NCBI GenBank assembly: GCA_964432885.1
Contig: CAYSPG010000003.1
Span: 1 to 64,000 of the forward strand
Direction of reading: 5' to 3'
Length of the DNA: 64,000 bases
Source: CAYSPG01 sp964432885
GTDB taxonomy: Bacteria > Bacteroidota > Bacteroidia > AKYH767-A > OLB10
Positions 26,537 through 33,379 of this stretch are shown in pieces (position 1 is the stretch's first letter; each line of letters opens with the position of its first letter). Both the position numbers and the translations under genes were made by a program. The notes beneath the pieces were generated by a model that saw only the letters and a list, made by a program, of their open reading frames with translations, was not told where the DNA came from and made no database searches.

Positions 26537-26544
26537 TAACTTTG
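26537..26544 (+). promoter_or_regulatory. Putative -7 element (TAACTTTG)
   Basis: It matches TAnnTTTG, 19 bases before the ATG at 26564. A TTTGC 24 bases upstream (26508-26512) could be the -33 element. Confidence 0.45.
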
Positions 26545-26563
26545 AAAAAATAAAATTCCAATC

Positions 26564-26902
26564 ATGAACAAAAAAATAAAAGTAAGCATAGCTTCATTGG
26601 CTGTTTGTTTAACAAGTTTAACCGTATCGGCACAAACCGATTCAACTGCCGCTCCTGCTGGCGAAACCCCTGCTCCTGTTACCGAAACTCCTGTTGCCGA
26701 CCCCAATGCAGTTACCGACCCCAATGCAGTACCTGCCGATGCATCAGCCACACCGGTAACAACCGATTCAACCGGAACAGCCGTTAGCAGTGGCGAGGCC
26801 CCACCTGCAACCAACCCTGCTGCCGAAAAACCGGCCACCCGTAACAAACTTTACTCCGGAAGGCACCGTGGCAATAACGTAATTTATGACCCTAAAAAAT
26901 AA
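26564..26902 (+). CDS. Small secreted Ala/Pro/Thr-rich protein, unknown function
   Basis: A 112-residue protein with a signal peptide ending VSAQ (about residue 24). A low-complexity, acidic, Pro/Ala/Thr/Val-rich middle follows (25-90), with a short tandem duplication encoded by two copies of ACCCCAATGCAGT (VADPNAV TDPNAV). The C-terminus is basic: RNKLYSGRHRGNNVIYDPKK. The composition suggests an extended, disordered surface or periplasmic linker with a nucleic-acid- or polyanion-binding tail, but this is inference; I recognise no family. It has its own promoter-like element and is followed by another small secreted protein gene. Confidence 0.7.
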   Translation: MNKKIKVSIASLAVCLTSLTVSAQTDSTAAPAGETPAPVTETPVADPNAVTDPNAVPADASATPVTTDSTGTAVSSGEAPPATNPAAEKPATRNKLYSGRHRGNNVIYDPKK

Positions 26903-26955
26903 GTATTGCTTATTTGATTCGGTTTATATACTTTTAAATTCTAAAATTTAATTCA

Positions 26956-27429
26956 ATGAATCACATTAAAAAAATTATTGTTGTTGCAATAGCAACAATT
27001 ATTTCGGCTGGCGCTATGGCTCAAGCCCCAAAGCAAACACCATCAGATGGGATTTTTCTTAGAGTAAACCAGGTTTATTACATCAAAAAAGGTATGGTAA
27101 ATAAATTACCTGCCGGTGATCAGGACTTAGCTGGCGTTGCCAAAGTAAACGCAATGGGTTTTATGACCTATGCTGATGGAAGAACACACCAACTGGTTGC
27201 TGGCGAACTGGCCGACTTTAATGCCACCATACATGCCGGTGCCATAACTGAATTTGTTACCGTACAAAACGGAAGTGCCGTAATAAACACCAACGGCATA
27301 ATTTCACCCATTGATGTTGACTTTAAATTTGCTAATGATATGCAAGTAGATGCCAATGGTACTTTATCAAATGGTCAAACACTAAAGGCTGGTGAAAAAA
27401 TAGGAATGAACGGAGAAATTTTAAAATAG
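26956..27429 (+). CDS. Small secreted protein, probable DUF6799 repeats
   Basis: A 157-residue protein with signal peptide MNHIKKIIVVAIATIISAGAMAQ shown by an h-region rich in Ile/Val/Ala and a cleavage site after AMAQ. The remainder contains two similar short beta modules: DGIFLRVNQVYYIKKGMVNKL...VNAMGFMTYADGRTHQLVAGE, and INPIDVDF-like strands ending VDANGTLSNGQTLKAGEKIGMNGEI. This pattern (a command-like run of D/NG-T and K-GE-hh-MNG) matches the Bacteroidota family DUF6799 as I remember it; the function is unknown. A clean terminator follows. It may be transcribed with the preceding small gene (53-base gap). Confidence 0.65.
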   Translation: MNHIKKIIVVAIATIISAGAMAQAPKQTPSDGIFLRVNQVYYIKKGMVNKLPAGDQDLAGVAKVNAMGFMTYADGRTHQLVAGELADFNATIHAGAITEFVTVQNGSAVINTNGIISPIDVDFKFANDMQVDANGTLSNGQTLKAGEKIGMNGEILK

Positions 27430-27457
27430 ACTGCTTGTAAACATTTATATATGTTGG

Positions 27458-27488
27458 GGCTGCCTTTGAAAAAGGGCAGCCTCTTTTT
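27458..27488 (+). terminator. Intrinsic terminator after the small secreted protein gene
   Basis: The stem GGCTGCCTTT (27458-27467) pairs with AAGGGCAGCC (27472-27481) around a GAAA tetraloop, with one G-U pair, and is followed by TCTTTTT. Confidence 0.88.
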
Positions 27489-27493
27489 ATAGC

Positions 27494-27502
27494 TACCTTT
27501 GC
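27494..27502 (+). promoter_or_regulatory. Putative -7 element (TACCTTTGC)
   Basis: An exact match to the extended Bacteroidota -7 consensus TAnnTTTGY, 17 bases before the ATG at 27520 and immediately after the terminator. Confidence 0.55.
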
Positions 27503-27519
27503 AGCTTTAATTTTGTTCA

Positions 27520-29367
27520 ATGCATTTAAAAATCAACCTGAAATTTTTCTTTCTGCTTTTTTCTTTCTTGTTTTTAGGTGGTAAATTTTGTTTGGCGTCA
27601 GACATTAAAACAATTACTCAAACCGACACAGCAGCTAAACCACCATCCAATTTTTCAAGCAGCTATGATGGATTTATAAATTTAGGGAATAATTATGGTG
27701 CAATCAACCGTTTATCATTTACAGGAAATGCAAACTCACAATCTCAATGGGACTTTGATTACGGAAATGAAAATGATTTTTTAGGATTAAATCAGTTTTC
27801 AGGATACAAGATGTTTATGGATTACAGTTTGCTGTTTAGCAAATCAAATTCTGAAATAGTTTTTAAATCGGCATCAAAAAAAAATCTTGAGTTTGAAATT
27901 AATCACGTACAGCGGTTGGGCGAAATGCTGCTGTTTGATATTAACTTTTTAACAGCGCGTTCGTTGGGTTTTTACAGCAACCAGCAAACCAATTTCAAAA
28001 AAGTAAATGTTGGCATAAATGCTAAAAGTAAAAACCAGCGTTACGAGTTTGGAATAAGATATTTCAATTATAAATTTTTAAATGATGAAAATGGCGGACT
28101 TAACAGTGACAGCATTTTTGCCAATGAGGTAAAATCAAACACCCAGCTATATACTACTAATCTTACCTCATCCAATTCGGTTTACATTGATAAAAACTGG
28201 CAGATAGATAATGAATACTTTTTTCTAAAAAGAAATTTTTATCACGATAGCATTGCGTCCCAACCACTAACAGAGCTTTCATTAAAATCAAAATTCAAAT
28301 ACAACCGCCAGTCATTTTTATTTAATTCAGATGCCAAAGAAAATTTTTTCGAAAACAATTTTATTGACACATCAAAAACAAAAGACACACTTTGGAGCAA
28401 AACATATTCGCACAATCTTAGCGTAAACTTTCGTTTAAAGAAAAAAGCTGATTTGTTTTTTGATAATCTGTCTGCTTCAGTTTATTTTGAAAATACAGCC
28501 GTTAAATCCGGTCAGTATGAATTTGATTCTACTTTTAATGTTTACAATTATGGTTTGCTTGCAACATATTCTATTTTGCCGCGATTGAATACAGGATTTA
28601 AAATAGACAATGGATTTATAGCTGATAATTCAAGGTTAAAAACCGGAGGCGGTTATTTGTTTGCAGAATATTTGTTGAATAAAGATTTTGATTTTTATTT
28701 TGAATGCTCAACCGAAAAACAAATTCCTTCGTTAACAGAAAATAATTTTTATTCCAATCATTTTATCTGGCAAAATAGCTTTGTTTCATCAACGGTTAAT
28801 GCGTATGCTTTAAAAATAAGTTCTTCCAAATACAAAACCAGTGTTGAAGCTAAGCTGCAAAATTATAGTGACTATATTTTTTATGATACCGATGCTCAAC
28901 CCAAACAATATGGTGACGGAATTAACATTTTAAAAATTTCGGCATCAAATAAACTGCGTGCGGGTAATTTTTATTTTGAAAATGCAATTGTTTATCGTAG
29001 TTCGTCAGATGAAAGTGTTATGCGGGTTCCTCAGTTTACCACACTATCAAACTGGTATTATTCAAGCAAAGTTTTTAAAAATAATCTTGAAATTCAACCG
29101 GGAATTTCGTTACGATATTTTAGTTCTTTTTATGGTAATGCATATCAACCAGCAACAGGTCAGTTTTATTTACAAAATGAAGTAAAGATTGGCAACTACC
29201 CATACTTTGATGTTTTTATAAATATGAATTTAAAAGGCGCCACCATTTTATTTATGGTTGAACATGTAAATGCGGGATTAAGCGGGCGAAATTATTTTAC
29301 TGCTCCTCACTATCCTGCTGCAGGGCGCACAATAAAATTTATGATAAAGTGGAATTTGGTTAACTGA
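27520..29367 (+). CDS. Putative porin (Porin_10-like outer-membrane beta-barrel)
   Basis: A 615-residue protein with a signal peptide (MHLKINLKFFFLLFSFLFLGG start, cleavage near LAS). The remainder is alternating amphipathic strands rich in Asn, Ser, Phe and Tyr. The C-terminus GLSGRNYFTAPHYPAAGRTIKFMIKWNLVN shows the Porin_10 ending (NYF-x-APHYPxxGR-x-h-x-F-x-h-x-W). Unlike most barrels it ends in Asn rather than Phe. It probably forms an outer-membrane channel; the substrate is unknown. Its stop overlaps the 3' end of the convergent folA gene by 8 bases. Confidence 0.78.
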   Translation: MHLKINLKFFFLLFSFLFLGGKFCLASDIKTITQTDTAAKPPSNFSSSYDGFINLGNNYGAINRLSFTGNANSQSQWDFDYGNENDFLGLNQFSGYKMFMDYSLLFSKSNSEIVFKSASKKNLEFEINHVQRLGEMLLFDINFLTARSLGFYSNQQTNFKKVNVGINAKSKNQRYEFGIRYFNYKFLNDENGGLNSDSIFANEVKSNTQLYTTNLTSSNSVYIDKNWQIDNEYFFLKRNFYHDSIASQPLTELSLKSKFKYNRQSFLFNSDAKENFFENNFIDTSKTKDTLWSKTYSHNLSVNFRLKKKADLFFDNLSASVYFENTAVKSGQYEFDSTFNVYNYGLLATYSILPRLNTGFKIDNGFIADNSRLKTGGGYLFAEYLLNKDFDFYFECSTEKQIPSLTENNFYSNHFIWQNSFVSSTVNAYALKISSSKYKTSVEAKLQNYSDYIFYDTDAQPKQYGDGINILKISASNKLRAGNFYFENAIVYRSSSDESVMRVPQFTTLSNWYYSSKVFKNNLEIQPGISLRYFSSFYGNAYQPATGQFYLQNEVKIGNYPYFDVFINMNLKGATILFMVEHVNAGLSGRNYFTAPHYPAAGRTIKFMIKWNLVN

Positions 29368-29866
29368 TTTTTCGAGTTAGCTCATTTATTGAAAAAGGAA
29401 ATTTATTTTTTTCGTCAGGCTCAAACGATTCTTTTTTTAATAACAACCATTCAGAAAAATTTATCTCAGGAAAAAACACATTGCCTGTAAATTTGTGGTG
29501 AATCATGGTTAAATAAATTTTATTTACCATCGGCAAAAACATTTTAAAAATTTCTCCACCGCCAATTATAAAAACTTCGTCATCATTTTTTTCTTTCGCT
29601 TTTTGCAAAGCTTCTTCAGGTATTGAAACAACCATAGCGCCTTGGGCTTTGTAATTTAGCTGACGCGAAATAATAATATTGGTACGGTTTGGCAGCGGGC
29701 GAAATTTTTCAGGGATTGACTCGTAGTTTTTTCGTCCTGTAATAACACAATGCCCTGTTGTTTTTTCTTTAAAAAATTTCATATCGGCAGGTAAGTGCCA
29801 AGGCAGTGTATTGTTGTTGCCAATTAAAAAATTTTCGTCAGTCGCAACAATGATGGAAAGATTCAT
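29360..29866 (-). CDS. folA: Dihydrofolate reductase
   Basis: FolA reduces dihydrofolate to tetrahydrofolate with NADPH. The 168-residue protein has SIIVATDENFLIGNNNTLPWHLPADMKFF, the catalytic acidic residue region (PADM), TTGHCVITGRKNYESIP for NADPH, and VFIIGGGEIFKMFLP. Length and order are normal. It lies 11 bases after thyA on the same strand, the usual pairing because thymidylate synthase produces dihydrofolate that FolA recycles. Confidence 0.96.
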   Translation of the reverse strand: MNLSIIVATDENFLIGNNNTLPWHLPADMKFFKEKTTGHCVITGRKNYESIPEKFRPLPNRTNIIISRQLNYKAQGAMVVSIPEEALQKAKEKNDDEVFIIGGGEIFKMFLPMVNKIYLTMIHHKFTGNVFFPEINFSEWLLLKKESFEPDEKNKFPFSINELTRKIS

Positions 29867-29877
29867 GACCTAAAAAG

Positions 29878-30705
29878 TTAAACCGCCACCACGCCTTTGA
29901 TGTGCGGATGTGGATTGTAATTGAGAATTGAAAAATCTTCAAACTTAAAATCAAAAATATTTTTTACCGAAGGATTAATTTGTAAAGTTGGCAACGGACG
30001 TGGGTCACGTGTTAGTTGTAACTGCACCTGCTCAAAATGATTGGAGTAAATGTGGGCATCACCAAGTGTGTGAATAAAATCACCGGCTTGCAAATTACAA
30101 ACCTGTGCAACCATGTGTGTGAGCAGCGCATACGATGCAATGTTAAACGGTACTCCTAAAAAAATATCGGCACTGCGCTGATACAATTGACATGAAAGAC
30201 TTCCGTTAACTCCTCTCTCTATTTGGAGAGGGGTAGGGGGTGAGGTGTAAAATTGAAACATGATATGGCATGGAGGCAATGCCATTTTATTTATCTCGCC
30301 AACATTCCATGCGCTCACTAACAATCTGCGTGAGTCAGGATTTTTTTTAATCTGATTTATAACCTCTGTAATCTGGTCAACACTTTTTCCGTCAGGAGTT
30401 CCCCATGAGCGCCACTGATGACCGTACACAGGGCCAAGGTTTCCATTGGCATCAGCCCACTCATCCCAAATGGAAACACCGTTTTCTTTTAAATATTTTG
30501 TGTTTGTTTCACCTTTTAAAAACCAAAGCAACTCGTGAAAAATAGATTTGGTATGCAGTTTTTTTGTCGTGAGCAAAGGAAATCCATCCTGTAAATTAAA
30601 TCGCATCTGGTAACCAAAAACACTTTTAGTGCCTGTGCCCGTGCGGTCGGCTTTAACAACACCGTTTGTCATAACGTGTTGTAATAAATCAAGATATTGC
30701 TGCAT
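29878..30705 (-). CDS. thyA: Thymidylate synthase with an in-frame repeat-encoded insertion
   Basis: ThyA methylates dUMP to dTMP using methylenetetrahydrofolate. Signatures are intact: DRTGTGTKSVFG, GPVYGHQWRSW, DSRRLLVSAWNVGE, the catalytic Cys146 in LPPCHIMFQFY, LSCQLYQRSADIFLGVPFNIASYA and the C-terminal VAV. It is 275 residues, against 264 in E. coli ThyA. The 11-residue excess lies in one place, residues about 154-166 (TSPPTPLQIERGV region), between FQFY and LSCQLYQ. That segment is encoded by a palindromic C-rich repeat of the type scattered in Bacteroidota genomes. The frame and catalytic residues survive, so the enzyme is probably active. A -7 element lies just upstream. Confidence 0.95.
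   Translation of the reverse strand: MQQYLDLLQHVMTNGVVKADRTGTGTKSVFGYQMRFNLQDGFPLLTTKKLHTKSIFHELLWFLKGETNTKYLKENGVSIWDEWADANGNLGPVYGHQWRSWGTPDGKSVDQITEVINQIKKNPDSRRLLVSAWNVGEINKMALPPCHIMFQFYTSPPTPLQIERGVNGSLSCQLYQRSADIFLGVPFNIASYALLTHMVAQVCNLQAGDFIHTLGDAHIYSNHFEQVQLQLTRDPRPLPTLQINPSVKNIFDFKFEDFSILNYNPHPHIKGVVAV
30208..30246. repeat. Palindromic repeat translated inside thyA
   Basis: On the coding strand a run of CACCCCCTACCCCTCTCC leads into AAATA and then GAGAGAGG, so CCTCTC pairs with GAGAGG around an A-rich loop. It adds a net 33 bases relative to E. coli ThyA by protein comparison. It resembles the element at the start of the PorP/SprF gene (23900-23943). Confidence 0.75.
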
Positions 30706-30721
30706 GATAAAATTGTCTCGT

Positions 30722-30730
30722 GCAAAGATA
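30722..30730 (-). promoter_or_regulatory. Putative -7 element for thyA-folA (TATCTTTGC)
   Basis: An exact TAnnTTTGC match on the minus strand, 16 bases upstream of the thyA ATG. No clear -33 element is seen. Confidence 0.5.
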
Positions 30731-30772
30731 TTTTTGTTTTTTAATAAGCCACAGGTTACTTAAAAAAAAGTA

Positions 30773-30805
30773 AGCCACAGACCCGAAGCATCGGGTCACA
30801 GATTT
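30773..30805. repeat. Left arm of a 33-bp inverted repeat
   Basis: AGCCACAG, then the palindrome ACCCGAAGCATCGGGT, then CACAGATTT. The reverse complement is present, exact over 33 bases, at 33305-33337, 2.5 kb away. Confidence 0.85.
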
Positions 30806-31154
30806 GATTTTTTAAGATTAAATCACTCAGATTAAGAAAAAAGGTAGCCACAGATTATTCACAGTATTTTTTTTAAAGAAATGTGTTCATGAACTTCGTT
30901 TCACAGATTAAAATTCTGTAGGAAACTAAAGCACTCAGATTTTTTATTTTGGTGATATTTAGTTGTTAGTTAATTTTTTTTTTAGAATGTACTTTTCCAA
31001 ACAGTTCTACGTCAATAACAGTTTTTCTGGTTTATTTGAATGACGACACAACGCAAATTCTTTACCTTTGAAGCAATGATAGCTTATCACAAATCATTTC
31101 GGGAGTCACTTTAGAAAATAAACACAGCGTGAATAAATATTATTCGTAACAAAA

Positions 31155-31310
31155 ATGAGTAATGAAAAAAAATTTGATGCCGTTAAAATGATGCGTGACA
31201 TCAGAGAAAAATTAAGCGAGAAGTATTGGAAGCATCCTGATATTTTGAAAAAAGAAATGGAGCAAATTCGAAAAAAATATCATCTCAATGTTGTTCAACC
31301 TAAGAGCTAA
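31155..31310 (+). CDS. Small protein, possible orphan antitoxin
   Basis: A 51-residue protein, MSNEKKFDAVKMMRDIREKL at the N-terminus and ending HLNVVQPKS. Highly charged, it looks like an N-terminal helix plus a second helix. The opening FDAVKMMRDIREKLSE resembles the short antitoxins that precede PIN-domain toxins (DAVKMhRxIRxKh). No toxin gene follows; the next 170 bases have no frame. It could be an orphan antitoxin or the remnant of a lost toxin-antitoxin pair. It lies inside the patch bounded by the 33-bp inverted repeat. Codon choice is ordinary for the window. Confidence 0.55.
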   Translation: MSNEKKFDAVKMMRDIREKLSEKYWKHPDILKKEMEQIRKKYHLNVVQPKS

Positions 31311-31482
31311 CCTAGGGGTTAACTGCAAACTTAATCCAACCTTCTTGACCTAAGTGCTTTGCATCGTTAAACCGCCCCGCCTTTCACCTATATAAGTATT
31401 TTACAATTTAACTGCTTTTTTGCAATTGAGTTTTTATCAGTTTCCTGAGGAAAGAGCAATGTTGGTTTTTATAAATTATACA

Positions 31483-32991
31483 TTACTCAATAATAAATTT
31501 CCTAAGCAGCTTTTCTCTATCTGTTTGAAATACCGCTATATATACACCCTTTGCATATGACGAGCAGTTTAAATCTTTTGTAAAGTATTCTGAGTTCAAT
31601 AAACCCTTTTGCTGATATATGTTTTTGCCCAGCATGTCAACTATTTTTAATGTGTAGTTGTTTCCCTTTAGTCCTTTTGCATTTATAAAGGCTTTTTGCC
31701 AACCATGATGATAGAAGACAAAAAGCTCCGGATTGCTTTTACTAAGTATTTCATAAACACCAACTCCAAGCGTGTCGCATGGGGAGCCAAGTAATGGCTC
31801 CAACTCATAATCAGGATTATTGGGCAAGCCTACGTAAGTACGTTTACCACCGAGATAAAAACTATAGGGCTGAAAATCACAAGCAGCACCTAAACTGTCT
31901 GGCTGGTTAATTACGCTAAGGTTCATATTATAGGTGTTGTACATGCTATCAGGATATGGGTATGATGTTGTAATGCCATTAAAGTACCAATTAGCAAGAT
32001 AAATTTTATCATCAGGCGCAAGTTTTAATTGTCCACCAGCCTCTAACGGAAAACTTAAAGACCAGATAGTATCCTTGCTAGCAGGAATGTTAGCTGCATT
32101 TAAATCATACTGAAAAAGATAAGTGGGCGTCTCATTGGTTGACACATAAAGTTTGCTGGCATCAGGTGAAAATGCACAACTCCAAAAATACTTTGCGGGA
32201 GGCACAGTTGGTTCTGGTTCAATAATGATATTATTACTTAATAAACCTGTGCACCTATCAAAATCATAAATTTCAAGCAATCCCATATAGCTTGAAAATG
32301 CCAATTTATCCCCTTGAGGTGAAAAACATACCTGAGCATTATTAGTGCTGTTTTGCGAGCCTATGGTTTGAACATTTAAGCTTTGAATACTATCTGCGGT
32401 AATTAAATAAGTGTACCAATCATTATTAGATCCTCCAGTAGAAAATTGTGATCTTCTGAAAATGAGCCACCAGTCTTTCCCATTACCATGTTTTATTGCA
32501 TTAAGGCAATCTACCTGTTCGAAGCTTTGCAATTGGATGTTTTTTTGAACTACAGAACCCAAACCATTATTTAATCGCATGTCGATAACACTATAAAATA
32601 ACCCCAAAACCGAAGTAACCCCAATTGAAAAAATATAATAGGTGCTATCATTCGAAGGGTTAGGAAATGTAACTAATTCATGATACCAGGCATGTCCGAA
32701 TAATGTATCACCATTTTGCATAATTGAATGTGTTGAATCAAAGACATAAGTTGTATAAAAGGCATTTGGTCCGAGATAGGGCAATGTCGAGGTGTAATAC
32801 AATAATTTTCCGGACTGATCAGCTACACTTACACAGCTACCTCTGCCATCCATGCCACTTGAAAATACCACAGGAGTTCCTGAAGAAAAATCAATACCAG
32901 CGCTATCACCAAAGCACCAAACAGAATTACGGTTTTGGGCACAAACTATTTCAGTTAGAAAAATAAGTATTATAATGGCTTTATGTTTCAT
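31483..32991 (-). CDS. Secreted beta-propeller-like protein with T9SS type A sorting domain
   Basis: I chose the ATG at 32991 (MKHKAIIILIFLTEIVCAQ), which gives a textbook signal peptide; an upstream ATG adds seven residues. About 410 residues of propeller-like strands follow, including VWCFGDSAGIDFSSG, VCFSPQGDKLAFSS and CAFSPDASKLYVSTNE, a layout common in Bacteroidota secreted proteins. The C-terminal about 75 residues (ELFVFYHHGWQKAF...LKIVDMLGKNIYQQ...YAKGVYIAVFQTD...LLRKFIIE) are a type A sorting domain that is cleaved on T9SS export. The binding partner is unknown. It is isolated, with repeat-rich DNA on both sides. Confidence 0.85.
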   Translation of the reverse strand: MKHKAIIILIFLTEIVCAQNRNSVWCFGDSAGIDFSSGTPVVFSSGMDGRGSCVSVADQSGKLLYYTSTLPYLGPNAFYTTYVFDSTHSIMQNGDTLFGHAWYHELVTFPNPSNDSTYYIFSIGVTSVLGLFYSVIDMRLNNGLGSVVQKNIQLQSFEQVDCLNAIKHGNGKDWWLIFRRSQFSTGGSNNDWYTYLITADSIQSLNVQTIGSQNSTNNAQVCFSPQGDKLAFSSYMGLLEIYDFDRCTGLLSNNIIIEPEPTVPPAKYFWSCAFSPDASKLYVSTNETPTYLFQYDLNAANIPASKDTIWSLSFPLEAGGQLKLAPDDKIYLANWYFNGITTSYPYPDSMYNTYNMNLSVINQPDSLGAACDFQPYSFYLGGKRTYVGLPNNPDYELEPLLGSPCDTLGVGVYEILSKSNPELFVFYHHGWQKAFINAKGLKGNNYTLKIVDMLGKNIYQQKGLLNSEYFTKDLNCSSYAKGVYIAVFQTDREKLLRKFIIE

Positions 32992-33304
32992 AAAAAGAAG
33001 AGGTTGTCTCAAAAGTCAAAAATATTTCTATAAATGAAATAATCGATTTTTAACTAATATAATTCGACATAGGCTAAGAAACGGGTTTGATAACTTAAAT
33101 ATGGTTCATACTTTAATTCTTTTACATTAAACAAATGTATAAAACATTTGAAGGAAAGCATTCCATAAACACCACCTGATTTATACTGCTGTGATAACAA
33201 TAACCATTTTTGAGCAACCACTTTACTTTCGTATTTCTCACTTTGAAACTTCGTTTAGCGTGTGGGAGTTTTAATCTGAGGATTTTATTTTTTTCTTACT
33301 AATT

Positions 33305-33337
33305 AAATCTGTGACCCGATGCTTCGGGTCTGTGGCT
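33305..33337. repeat. Right arm of the 33-bp inverted repeat
   Basis: Exact reverse complement of 30773-30805, including the 16-base palindrome ACCCGATGCTTCGGGT. Confidence 0.85.
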
Positions 33338-33354
33338 AAAGTTCTTAAATAATT

Positions 33355-33362
33355 TATCTTTG
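33355..33362 (+). promoter_or_regulatory. Putative -7 element for the helicase gene (TATCTTTG)
   Basis: TAnnTTTG match 17 bases before the ATG at 33380; no clear -33 element. Confidence 0.5.
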
Positions 33363-33379
33363 AATCCTCGCAGAAAAAA

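Larger units (their letters stand above)
30706..31154. other. Gene-free stretch with degenerate CACAGATT-type repeats
   Basis: This 449-base stretch holds the thyA promoter and several copies of a loose motif around CCACAGATT/CACTCAGATT (near 30774, 30796, 30828, 30852, 30901 and 30943). One copy is an arm of the inverted repeat paired with 33305-33337. No reading frame of note is seen until the small gene at 31155. Confidence 0.6.
33013..33379. other. Gene-free stretch upstream of the helicase gene
   Basis: This 367-base stretch contains a GTTGTCTCAAAAGTC motif at its left edge (33003-33017), the right arm of the 33-bp inverted repeat and the helicase promoter. No gene is seen. Confidence 0.5.

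Noticed and set aside
30820..30960. CRISPR array from recurring CACAGATT motifs
   Set aside because: Motif copies are short, degenerate and irregularly spaced; no repeat-spacer pattern and no cas gene.
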